Shown here: piece after piece, positions 41,889 through 49,060 of the stretch
Layout: each line of letters starts with the position of its first letter
Numbering within the stretch: position 1 is the first letter of the stretch
Source: Bacillaceae bacterium
Lineage (GTDB): Bacteria; Bacillota; Bacilli; JACDOE01
Direction: 5' to 3'
Length of the DNA stretch: 64,000 nucleotides
Assembly: GCA_017656255.1 (NCBI GenBank)
Contig: JACDOE010000001.1
Span: 186,001 to 250,000, forward strand
Translations under genes and position numbers: made by a program
The notes under the pieces: generated by a model
Told to the model about the DNA's origin: nothing
The model's database searches: none
Seen by the model: the letters and a program-made list of their open reading frames with translations, nothing else

Positions 41889-42281
41889 TTACATACGTTC
41901 CTGTTGATCCAGTGTCTCAGACTGGATCGGGTCGGGATACATGCTGTGCTCTGTTTTTAAATAATCGGCGATTTCCGCCAGTTTGTGCTCGGCTGCCTGT
42001 CGAACGGAAAGAGGGATGACGGAGCCATTTTTTCTTTGATCCAAATAAGGGCATCCGATACGGACATGATCGGTGGTGGTGCTTCCGCCGTTCACCATTC
42101 TTTCCATTTTAACCGGGATGATTAAAAGATAAACGGATTGTGTGGAAGAATCCTCCATTCTCATGCCATACATTAATTCTCCCCGACGGGTCTTTCGCCT
42201 GAATCCCTGCCGGGTCAAAAACCTGTCAACCAGCCCAAAAGAAGTGATGGCTCCCGCAAGATTCTTCCTGGATAATTGCAT
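41889..42281 (-). CDS. Hypothetical protein
   Basis: A 130-residue protein starting at ATG 42281 with AAGGAGG 6 nt upstream; the longer frame to 42386 is not supported by a binding site. The N-terminal part (AGAITSFGLVDRFLTRQGFRRK) is basic, followed by a strand-rich centre (YLLIIPVKMERMVNG) and an acidic helical tail. The two likely DNA- or RNA-binding basic clusters are suggestive only. Not recognised. Confidence 0.6.
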   Translation of the reverse strand: MQLSRKNLAGAITSFGLVDRFLTRQGFRRKTRRGELMYGMRMEDSSTQSVYLLIIPVKMERMVNGGSTTTDHVRIGCPYLDQRKNGSVIPLSVRQAAEHKLAEIADYLKTEHSMYPDPIQSETLDQQERM

Positions 42282-42433
42282 AAGATTCCTCCTTCTCATA
42301 ATGAAAATAGATTTATGTTGAAACATAGAGGACAGAATAAGTAAAAAGGAAACAAAAAGGTAATCAGCCGGCATATCATGTAACACGTGATATCGCCCTT
42401 AATGTAACCTGTTAAAAAGGGGGACGAACCAAG

Positions 42434-43276
42434 ATGACAAAACGGGTAGATCTACATTCTCATACCACGGCTTCCGATGGTACTTATACACCGGAGATGA
42501 ATTTTAAAAGAGCCAAAGCGAGAGGCCTTGCAGCCCTCGGTATTACCGATCATGATACCGTGGCGGGCCTGGCAGATGCCCGGAATTTTGCAAGAGAAAC
42601 CGGAGTTGAGCTGGTTCCAGGTATCGAGATCAGCACCCTTCATCAGGGACAGGATGTTCATGTGCTGGGATATTATGTGGATGATCAGGATGTGGCATTT
42701 CTGGAAAGGTTGAAGGAACTGCGAGAGACTCGAAATCGTCGTAATGAAATGATGATTGAAAAGTTGAATCAGCTCGGCATTGAGATTACGATCGGTGACG
42801 TTTATGCCCGTAAAAAGAAAGAGAATGGCAATGTTGGTCGCCCTCATATCGCTGAAGTGTTGATGGATAGAGGAATTGTAAGTTCAATGGAAGAAGCATT
42901 CGAAAAGTATCTGGGGAAAGAAGGAAAAGCGTATGTGAATCCACCCCGAATTTCCCCGGAAGAAGCAATTGATTTGATCAAATCGGCTGGAGGGGCTGTT
43001 GTTCTGGCACATCCCGGATTATATGGGGATGATGAAATGGTACAGAATTTGATTGATTATGGGTTGGATGGGATCGAAGTGTATCATCCCGACCATCACG
43101 ATGATGAGGAAAAGAAGTATTTAAAAATGGCTGAGCAAAGTGGATTGATTGTTACGGCAGGTTCGGATTTTCATGGAGAACGTAACGGCGACATTTTTCA
43201 CGCTGATCTGGGTACGAAAACGGTACCTTACGACACCGTTCAGCAGTTGAAGCAAATTGCTGAGCGTCGCCGGTAA
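42434..43276 (+). CDS. PHP-domain phosphoesterase (RNase AM/YciV-like)
   Basis: A 280-residue PHP-domain protein. Metal-binding motifs are VDLHSHTTASDGTYTP (motif 1), GITDHDTVAG (motif 2), LVPGIEIST, VLAHPGLYG, and GSDFHGE at the C-terminal end. An insertion with NVGRPHIAEVLMDRG is characteristic of the YciV/RNase AM group, which acts on 3',5'-nucleotide bisphosphates or 5'-ends of small RNAs. A three-metal site is therefore likely. ATG start behind AAAAAGGGGG. Confidence 0.9.
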   Translation: MTKRVDLHSHTTASDGTYTPEMNFKRAKARGLAALGITDHDTVAGLADARNFARETGVELVPGIEISTLHQGQDVHVLGYYVDDQDVAFLERLKELRETRNRRNEMMIEKLNQLGIEITIGDVYARKKKENGNVGRPHIAEVLMDRGIVSSMEEAFEKYLGKEGKAYVNPPRISPEEAIDLIKSAGGAVVLAHPGLYGDDEMVQNLIDYGLDGIEVYHPDHHDDEEKKYLKMAEQSGLIVTAGSDFHGERNGDIFHADLGTKTVPYDTVQQLKQIAERRR

Positions 43277-43277
43277 A

Positions 43278-43733
43278 TTACAGATTTTTTTTCATGGCAA
43301 TGTGTTCAATGCCTGCGTCCATAAAGGTTTTGCCGTAAGGTTCATAACCGAGACGGGCATAGAATTTCTGCGCCTGAAGCTGGGCATTCAATTTTAGCGT
43401 TCGGTAGCCCTTTTTTCTCGCTTCCTGTTCCAGATAATTCATGATTTTACTTCCCAGCCCGTTTTCACGAACATAGCTGAGAACGGCAACTCGTTCCACC
43501 TTGCCGGTGCGGGTGTCCCATTCGCGCAGCCGTGCCGCACCCACGGGCTTCATTTTCTGGTTGTACGCAACAAAGTGAATGGTTTCAGGCTGTTCATCGT
43601 ATTGATCCAGCTCCAGTTCTTCAGGCACTTTCTGTTCTTCCACAAATACACGGTAACGAACATGAAAGGCATCTTTCTTTTCTTCAGGACGGGCAACTTT
43701 TTTAATGACAAATGTATCCTGTGCAAGATTCAT
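43278..43733 (-). CDS. yjcF: GNAT N-acetyltransferase, YjcF-like
   Basis: A 151-residue GNAT protein with the ElaA/YjcF pattern: FHVRYRVFVEEQKVPEELELDQYD near the N terminus, GAARLRE, KVERVAVLSYVRENGLGSKIMNYLEQEARKKG (acetyl-CoA loop), and LNAQLQAQKFYARLGYEPYG. Start ATG 43733 has GAAAGGGG about 11 nt upstream; the long frame to 43832 runs into yjcG and is not used. Pairing with the next gene mirrors B. subtilis yjcF-yjcG. The acetylated substrate is unknown. Confidence 0.85.
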   Translation of the reverse strand: MNLAQDTFVIKKVARPEEKKDAFHVRYRVFVEEQKVPEELELDQYDEQPETIHFVAYNQKMKPVGAARLREWDTRTGKVERVAVLSYVRENGLGSKIMNYLEQEARKKGYRTLKLNAQLQAQKFYARLGYEPYGKTFMDAGIEHIAMKKNL

Positions 43734-43752
43734 AATGGCGATTTCCCCTTTC

Positions 43753-44256
43753 TCACCCAAGCGTAAATGATTCCACCTCCTCCCATTTTTCCTGCGGTTG
43801 TCTGACAAGAAGGTGAATCTCCCTGATTTCACAGGTCATGTCAATGTCCAGCATCTTCAACCTTCCGTACACATCGTGTAATTCGTCATTGGGAAGGTCC
43901 CGTGCAATGGTCAGGTGGGGTACATAAGCGTAATGGTCTCTGGCCTGTGGAATTTTTTCCAGTAAGGCGTGATGTAAGTTTATTATATCAGATTTGTCTT
44001 GAATTCCGAAGTAAATAACAGGGTTGGCCGGATAAAAAGTTCCGATTCTGTGAAAAGATAAGGTGACCGGCCTGGACTTTGCGGCTATTTCTTTGATACG
44101 ACTGATGAGATCTGAGATGTTTTCTTCCGGATATTCAAAGGGTTCAACCAGTTTGATATGGGCTGGGATTTGTCCATACTGGGTATCATAGCGTTTCCGA
44201 TAGTTGTCAGCCTTGTTCCGAACAGATTCCGGAGGTATCATGGCGATTGTATACAT
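43753..44256 (-). CDS. yjcG: 2H phosphoesterase, YjcG-like
   Basis: A 167-residue member of the 2H (LigT/2'-5' RNA ligase-like) superfamily. The C-terminal motif HLTI (in YVPHLTIARDLPNDE) is intact; the N-terminal one reads HIKL, so the expected Thr/Ser of HxT is lysine, which may weaken classical catalysis. The opening (TIAMIPPESVRNKADNYRKRYDTQYGQIPAH) is a clear YjcG match. Start at ATG 44256 with AGGAG 8 nt before it. It is followed by yjcF 19 nt downstream. Natural substrate unknown. Confidence 0.85.
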   Translation of the reverse strand: MYTIAMIPPESVRNKADNYRKRYDTQYGQIPAHIKLVEPFEYPEENISDLISRIKEIAAKSRPVTLSFHRIGTFYPANPVIYFGIQDKSDIINLHHALLEKIPQARDHYAYVPHLTIARDLPNDELHDVYGRLKMLDIDMTCEIREIHLLVRQPQEKWEEVESFTLG

Positions 44257-44468
44257 AGTCATCACTCCTGTCCTGTTATGATTTATTTTTTCCACGTTTT
44301 TGCCGGTGATAAACCGCTTTTAACCTTTTTTATATTTTTATTATATAATAGAGGTGGTTGTATCATCATTCTTGCTTAAATTGAATGTGTCAGAAAAAAC
44401 AGGATTATGATATGATAATATAACATCTGAAAATTTCATTATTTCTGTCATCGGGAAAGGAGATGCTT

Positions 44469-45032
44469 ATGCTAAAGGTGGTACACAGCAAAGTGGTCAG
44501 GGAAGCAGCTCTCAACCGTTTAAAGGAAAGAGGGGTCACAATAGATCAAATTGCTGACATCGTGTATGATTTGCAGGTTTCATATAAACCTGATCTTAAA
44601 AAAGAGTTGTGTCTGGAGAGTGTAGAAGCTGTACTTGAGAAACGGGAAATTCAACATGCGATTCTGGTGGGCATTGAGCTTGATATACTGGCGGAGAAAA
44701 AGATGCTTTCCGAACCGCTTCAATCGATCGTTGAAACCGATGAGGGATTATTTGGATGTGACGAAACACTGGCGCTCGGGTCGGTGTTCGGTTACGGCAG
44801 TATTGCGGTAACGACATTCGGTTATCTGGATAAAGAGAAAAAAGGGATTATCAAACAGTTGAACAAGCATGACGGTAAAGAAGTTCATACGTTTCTGGAT
44901 GACATTGTAGCCAGTATCGCTGCTTCTGCGGCCAGTCGTCTGGCCCATAAATTACGTGATGATGAAGAAGCGGAACAGGATCAGGAACATGCAGGAAACC
45001 GGTTTTCTGCACATGAAGAAGAAGCCGGTTAA
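44469..45032 (+). CDS. Phosphatidylglycerophosphatase A family protein (YutG-like)
   Basis: A 187-residue PgpA/YutG-family protein. Typical segments are IADIVYDLQVSYKPDL, a LFGCDETLALGSVFGYGSIAVTTFGYLDKEKKGII core and HTFLDDIVASIAASAASRLAHKL. PgpA removes phosphate from phosphatidylglycerophosphate in phospholipid synthesis; the Bacillus YutG type is a soluble-looking relative whose exact activity is less sure. ATG 44469 is 6 nt after AAAGGAG and preferred to 44463. A charged C-terminal tail follows residue 165. Confidence 0.82.
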   Translation: MLKVVHSKVVREAALNRLKERGVTIDQIADIVYDLQVSYKPDLKKELCLESVEAVLEKREIQHAILVGIELDILAEKKMLSEPLQSIVETDEGLFGCDETLALGSVFGYGSIAVTTFGYLDKEKKGIIKQLNKHDGKEVHTFLDDIVASIAASAASRLAHKLRDDEEAEQDQEHAGNRFSAHEEEAG

Positions 45033-45046
45033 TAACGTATAAATGA

Positions 45047-45103
45047 AAGAGAAGAGGGCCTTTTTCTAATGAGATAATTGATCTTAGAAAAAGGCTTTCT
45101 CTT
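45047..45103 (+). terminator. Terminator after the PgpA-like gene
   Basis: Perfect 12-base core arms GCCTTTTTCTAA (45058-45069) and TTAGAAAAAGGC (45084-45095), extended outward by AAGAGAA/TTTCTCTT pairing. Confidence 0.8.
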
Positions 45104-45182
45104 AAGCAGGTTATTTTCTGAATGAGACATGAAAGCGGAACCAAAATCGTGGATATGATATGGACGAAAGGGGGATGTAGCT

Positions 45183-45347
45183 GTGGCGTGGATATACTGG
45201 GCAAAATTGTATGAGTCCAAATTTCAGGCCAAATGCCTGGCGACCAGAATATCGGAAGACTGGTGGATGGTTGGCTATGACAGCCCCCGTTATGTGGAAA
45301 TTTTTAAGGCGAGAAGCGGAAAATATGGTGTCAGATATATGTGGTAG
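45183..45347 (+). CDS. Small hypothetical protein
   Basis: A 54-residue ORF, GTG at 45183 to TAG at 45345-45347, with AAAGGGGGA about 7 nt upstream. It is strikingly aromatic (six Trp, six Tyr) and contains ISEDWWMVGYDSPRYVEIFK, with basic residues throughout. The strong ribosome binding site and clean stop support a real gene; it lies between the PgpA terminator and the tRNAs. Not recognised. Confidence 0.6.
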   Translation: MAWIYWAKLYESKFQAKCLATRISEDWWMVGYDSPRYVEIFKARSGKYGVRYMW

Positions 45348-45435
45348 CTGGTTTTCCAGCAATTAATTGTCATGAGCCTCTTGAATTTTAACGAAAAATC
45401 CTGTATATTAATTTTTGTCGCGTTCCTGACAATGT

Positions 45436-45608
<173 letters not shown>

Positions 45609-45610
45609 TT

Positions 45611-45720
45611 CTGGATGTGAGAAATGGGAAGTGAGAAGTGGGTAATGCGGAAAGAAATCGACTGCGTCGATTTCAACAGATGATCTCACCTCACACCTCA
45701 CACCTCACACATCTCACCTC
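45611..45720. repeat. Purine-rich/pyrimidine-rich low-complexity region with central hairpin
   Basis: A G/A-rich tract built of GTGAGAA/GTGGG units (about 45617-45650) is followed by a perfect hairpin GAAATCGAC-TGC-GTCGATTTC (45654-45674). Then comes a C/T-rich tract with tandem CTCACAC units (about 45684-45720). The two tracts are partly complementary, so a large imperfect stem is possible. No coding potential seen. Confidence 0.7.
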
Positions 45721-45730
45721 TAACATATCC

Positions 45731-45807
45731 GGGCCCATAGCTCAGTTGGTCAGAGCAATCGGCTCATAACCGATCGGTCCCAGGTTCGAGTCCTGGTGGG
45801 CCCACCA
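45731..45807 (+). tRNA. tRNA with CAU anticodon (probably tRNA-Ile2, lysidine type; elongator Met possible)
   Basis: A 77-nt cloverleaf with encoded CCA. The acceptor is GGGCCCA/TGGGCCC, fully paired. The D arm is GCTCAGTTGGTCAGAGC, the anticodon stem ATCGGCTCATAACCGAT and the T arm CCAGGTTCGAGTCCTGG. The GGCTCATAACC anticodon arm resembles Bacillus tRNA-Ile2, whose C34 is converted to lysidine by TilS, more than the elongator Met tRNA. Confidence 0.88.
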
Positions 45808-45812
45808 TAAAT

Positions 45813-45872
45813 AACTGAAATTTGAAGATGGGAGATAGATGGAATCCCCCATGTTCAAATTTCAGTTTTTTT
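45813..45872 (+). terminator. Terminator after the tRNAs
   Basis: Perfect 14-base arms AACTGAAATTTGAA (45813-45826) and TTCAAATTTCAGTT (45854-45867) with a 27-nt loop, followed by TTTTTATT. Confidence 0.85.
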
Positions 45873-45901
45873 ATTAAAAAAACAGCCCTGAAACCAGGGC
45901 T
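45873..45901 (-). terminator. Terminator of the soxB-like/ankyrin/tatA operon
   Basis: AGCCCTG (45884-45890) and CAGGGCT (45895-45901) pair; on the minus strand the stem is followed by GTTTTTTTAAT. Confidence 0.85.
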
Positions 45902-45909
45902 AACAATTG

Positions 45910-46098
45910 TTATCTCTCAGCTTTTTTGCTTGTGTCCTCATTAAATTCCAGATCTTTCGTCAATTCATTGGCAGACTGTTTAAATTCCCTCAGTGTCTGC
46001 CCCACAGCTTTTCCAAGTTCCGGCAATTTTCTCGGACCAAAGAGGACCAGAGCGAGAATCAAAATTAGAATCAGACCCGGTATTCCAATCGTAGACAT
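45910..46098 (-). CDS. tatA: Sec-independent translocase protein TatA
   Basis: A 62-residue TatA: short N terminus, one membrane helix ([17 protein letters not shown]), the hinge [15 protein letters not shown] and an amphipathic helix ([16 protein letters not shown]). TatA oligomerises to let folded proteins cross the membrane. It is the last gene of a minus-strand operon whose first gene encodes a Tat-signal protein, 21 nt after the ankyrin gene. No tatC is adjacent. Confidence 0.95.
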   Translation of the reverse strand: MSTIGIPGLILILILALVLFGPRKLPELGKAVGQTLREFKQSANELTKDLEFNEDTSKKAER

Positions 46099-46119
46099 CC
46101 TTTAGGCGCCTCCTTTCAA

Positions 46120-47013
46120 TTATTCGTTTAAAGCTGTTTCCAACAGTGTCACCATTTTCTGCTCATGTTTCTGAGAAGCAACAGACAGAGCCGATTCTCC
46201 GAATTCATTGGTAAAATTTACGTCAGCGCCTGCTTCAATCAGGACTTTAGCCATTTCTGTATTTCCAGTATAAGCGGTATACATTAATGGCGTCCACTTG
46301 AGATGGTTGACCACATTGGGATCAGCGCCTGCTTCGATCAACAAATTGACGATACTGGTATTGCCGTATCGGGCGGCCCAGGTCAAAGGAGTAAATCCTT
46401 CTTCCGTTCTAATATTGACACTGGCTCCGCTCTCTATGAAAGCCCTTACAGAATCGGTATTTTGAAAAAAGATTGCCGTCATTAATGGGGTCCATCCCTG
46501 CTGATTTTCTGCATCGGGATTTGCGCCCCGGGACAGAAGCACTTTGATCTTTTCAACGTCATTCGCTTCAGCAGCGGCAAACAGTGTGGTTTCGAGAGAG
46601 GTGTAGATGGTGACAAGCTGCTTCTCAGCGTTCCATTCCACATTGAAGGAGAAAGCGGCCTCGATGAGATCCGCCGGCACCAGTGTTCTTCCGTTAATCA
46701 GTTGAACCGATGGTTCTACACTTTTTGTCATGCCATTCCAGGTAGCGAGGGATTGGTCAATCTGAAGGGACAGGCTTTGCTCCCCGTATACGGCAGAGAC
46801 GGTCCGGGTTTGGCTGTTCCAGCCTACATCACCGCCGGCTGACTCCACAATCCCTCTCAAGGGAAGAAACAACTGGTTTTGCTCAATAACCGGAGGCTGG
46901 TCAGACATAACCTGATAACCGTCGATTTGAACAGTAATGGACGTATTTCCGGTTGCTCCGACAGGGACACATACAAGTAATACGATCAACATCAGCCTGG
47001 AAAAAAATCTCAT
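46120..47013 (-). CDS. Secreted protein with CuAO-N-like domain and ankyrin repeats
   Basis: A 297-residue exported protein: signal peptide (about 1-22, LMLIVLLVCVPVGATG), then a copper-amine-oxidase N-terminal-like domain (25-140; PPVIEQNQLFLPLRGIVESAGG and NGRTLVPADLIEAA), then four to five ankyrin repeats (140-297; e.g. NQQGWTPLMTAIFF, TEEGFTPLTWAARYG, NHLKWTPLMYTAYTG). Both modules are protein-interaction or wall-associated domains. Position between the SoxB-like and TatA genes (35 and 21 nt gaps) suggests a partner or scaffold of the exported SoxB-like enzyme. This domain pairing is unusual. Confidence 0.85.
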   Translation of the reverse strand: MRFFSRLMLIVLLVCVPVGATGNTSITVQIDGYQVMSDQPPVIEQNQLFLPLRGIVESAGGDVGWNSQTRTVSAVYGEQSLSLQIDQSLATWNGMTKSVEPSVQLINGRTLVPADLIEAAFSFNVEWNAEKQLVTIYTSLETTLFAAAEANDVEKIKVLLSRGANPDAENQQGWTPLMTAIFFQNTDSVRAFIESGASVNIRTEEGFTPLTWAARYGNTSIVNLLIEAGADPNVVNHLKWTPLMYTAYTGNTEMAKVLIEAGADVNFTNEFGESALSVASQKHEQKMVTLLETALNE

Positions 47014-47048
47014 AATACCCCCCCTGAATCATTGTCTGTGCATTTGAT

Positions 47049-48764
47049 TTAACGGAATTGATAATTTGTTCCAGGAAGCTGGGATAAGACAATTCCGTCA
47101 GCATCTGTGGCAATCACTCTTCCCTCGATGTCATAATCAACCGTTCCGCGTTTTGCGAGAAATTTCTCAACTGCCTGGTAATTGTCGATGTCAAGCACTT
47201 CAACATTTTTACAATTTTTAATTCGGCAGATAATATGGATCGGCTCACCTTCACGTTCACAGGCTGCCACTGTGTATTCCCGGTCCATTTCGATCGGCTC
47301 ACTGTTTATGGTAATCGATTTAACCCGCTGCCCCTTTGGTTTATTGATGGTCATCACCACTTTCATACCGGACAGGCGGACCACCCAGCCACCGACGCGT
47401 TTGGTGATATCCTCGGCGAATACATTCTCCAGTTCCTGTTCCATCCAGTCCCACAATTGCTTTCCGGTCACCGTTCCTTTTTTTAATGGTGCAATGGTAG
47501 GGAGCATGCTGTACAAGTGTTCCAGTGTGATGGGGCCAGGTGGGATCGGCGGACAAAAGCGGAATCCATTGGAAATACCGATGTCGACCTCGGCCGCCTC
47601 TTTGACGGCATCGCTGATCATATTGTCCATGGGGGTTTCAAGAACACTGTATCGGTAGAGATATTTTTTGGTTTCCCCCAGTTTTCGTTCAATGATTTTT
47701 TGATAGGGTTCCCGGACCTCGTGAACGGTCTTTTTCACTACCGGATCTTCCGGATATGTTTCTTCCTCCACGACCTTCAGGTCGTAATTGAAATCCTTAA
47801 TCTTACCGTCTTCAACAAAAACGTCCAGACGACCGACGAAGGAACCGAATGCACCTGCCTCTACAACAGGGCATTTTCCGCCGTAGATGGGTTCATAAGT
47901 ACGTTCATGGGTATCGCCGCCGAACAGGAAATCAACCCCGGCCGCTTCTGGCTGTTTGGCCAGATTGACCTGCTGGGCAAGCCCCAGGTGACACAGCATC
48001 ATGACGATATCGCATTGATGTTTGTTTCTCAGAATATCGACCAGTTTGGGGATCGTGGATTCCGGATGGCTGAACTGAATCCCTTCATGATAACTGGGAG
48101 CCTGACGTTTTTTCGTCTTGGGATCGTTGTATCCGATAAATCCGATGCGAACCCCGCCGATTTCTTTTATCAAATAGGGTGGAAAAAGGCTGGGACCGGT
48201 TCGGGCTCCTTCTTCACCCCAGAACATATTGGAACAGATGATGGGGTAGTTGTAACGATTCATTAACGCCACGGTTCGCTTCGGACCATAAGCCACTTCC
48301 CAGTTTCCCGGGATCGCCAGGTCATAGCCGACTTTGTTCATAATGGGAACCATGGCTTCACCTTCACTCAATGCGGTGATGGCGGATCCCTGGTAGCAAT
48401 CACCACAGTCGAGCGTCACCACGTTTCCGGGGTTTTCCCGGCGAACCTGTTGAAATAACGTGGCGATACGACTCATGCCACCGGCATTTCGAAAAACCAT
48501 CCGGTTATTTTCCCAGAAAAATTCCGGGTGTGTTAAGACCTGGCCATGAATATCTGTTGTTTGTAAAAAGGTCAGTTGCTTGACTTTCCCGGATTGTACG
48601 GCATTTGTACCGGTTATTTCCTTGAGACGGTCCATTCCGGATGCCAGTCCTGAAACCAGAGGCGTCAGTCCGAAAGTGACTCCGAGGGCTCCCATGTAGC
48701 GTAGCATGTCTCTACGTGAAATTGTTTTCTCAACATGATTTTCATCTCCACACTGTTTACACAT
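47049..48764 (-). CDS. SoxB-like Tat-exported metallophosphatase-family thiosulfohydrolase
   Basis: A 571-residue protein of the 5'-nucleotidase/SoxB family. Its N terminus has C2 and C5 followed by the twin-arginine signal SRRDMLRYMGALGVTFG (about residues 17-33). The metallophosphatase domain carries TTDIHGQV, LDCGDCYQGS, GNWEVAYG (Trp where nucleotidases have His, a SoxB-like trait as I recall), LCHLGLAQQ and GGDTHERTYEPI. The C-terminal 5'-nucleotidase domain is complete. In SoxB two Mn ions hydrolyse sulfone sulfate from SoxY-bound thiosulfate. No SoxYZ or SoxXA is in the window, so a nucleotide hydrolase remains possible. Confidence 0.82.
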   Translation of the reverse strand: MCKQCGDENHVEKTISRRDMLRYMGALGVTFGLTPLVSGLASGMDRLKEITGTNAVQSGKVKQLTFLQTTDIHGQVLTHPEFFWENNRMVFRNAGGMSRIATLFQQVRRENPGNVVTLDCGDCYQGSAITALSEGEAMVPIMNKVGYDLAIPGNWEVAYGPKRTVALMNRYNYPIICSNMFWGEEGARTGPSLFPPYLIKEIGGVRIGFIGYNDPKTKKRQAPSYHEGIQFSHPESTIPKLVDILRNKHQCDIVMMLCHLGLAQQVNLAKQPEAAGVDFLFGGDTHERTYEPIYGGKCPVVEAGAFGSFVGRLDVFVEDGKIKDFNYDLKVVEEETYPEDPVVKKTVHEVREPYQKIIERKLGETKKYLYRYSVLETPMDNMISDAVKEAAEVDIGISNGFRFCPPIPPGPITLEHLYSMLPTIAPLKKGTVTGKQLWDWMEQELENVFAEDITKRVGGWVVRLSGMKVVMTINKPKGQRVKSITINSEPIEMDREYTVAACEREGEPIHIICRIKNCKNVEVLDIDNYQAVEKFLAKRGTVDYDIEGRVIATDADGIVLSQLPGTNYQFR

Positions 48765-49060
48765 GGCTTAACATCACATCCCTCCCGTTATTTTCAGACA
48801 AAACAAAAAGTTATGAATTATGCAAAATAATTATACAGGCTGTTGTCCCATTTCGTTAAGACTAGAACGCGTTATCCCCCTATGTCAAAACGGCATAACG
48901 CATAATCAAAAGTTATAACGTATGACACTTTGTAATATAATGGCGAACACTGTCGTACGATTATTTCATGAAAAATGCAACATTAAAGCCGTTTCGAACG
49001 TATATATTTTTTGGACAGGTAACTTTTTCCGTTAAAAATGATTGAAAGGAGAGGGGAAAT
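48765..49060. other. Intergenic divergent promoter region
   Basis: A 296-nt AT-rich gap between divergent genes. It contains an inverted repeat GCGTTAT (48869-48875) / ATAACGC (48895-48901), several ATAACG copies and a TATAAT-like -10 near 48935 toward the SLH gene. The GGGAGGG for the SoxB-like gene lies about 15 nt before its start. No coding potential seen. Confidence 0.5.

Noticed and set aside
45731-45807. Calling the second tRNA simply tRNA-Met
   Set aside because: The CAU anticodon alone cannot distinguish elongator Met from lysidine-modified Ile2; the arm sequences favour Ile2, so it is annotated as probable.
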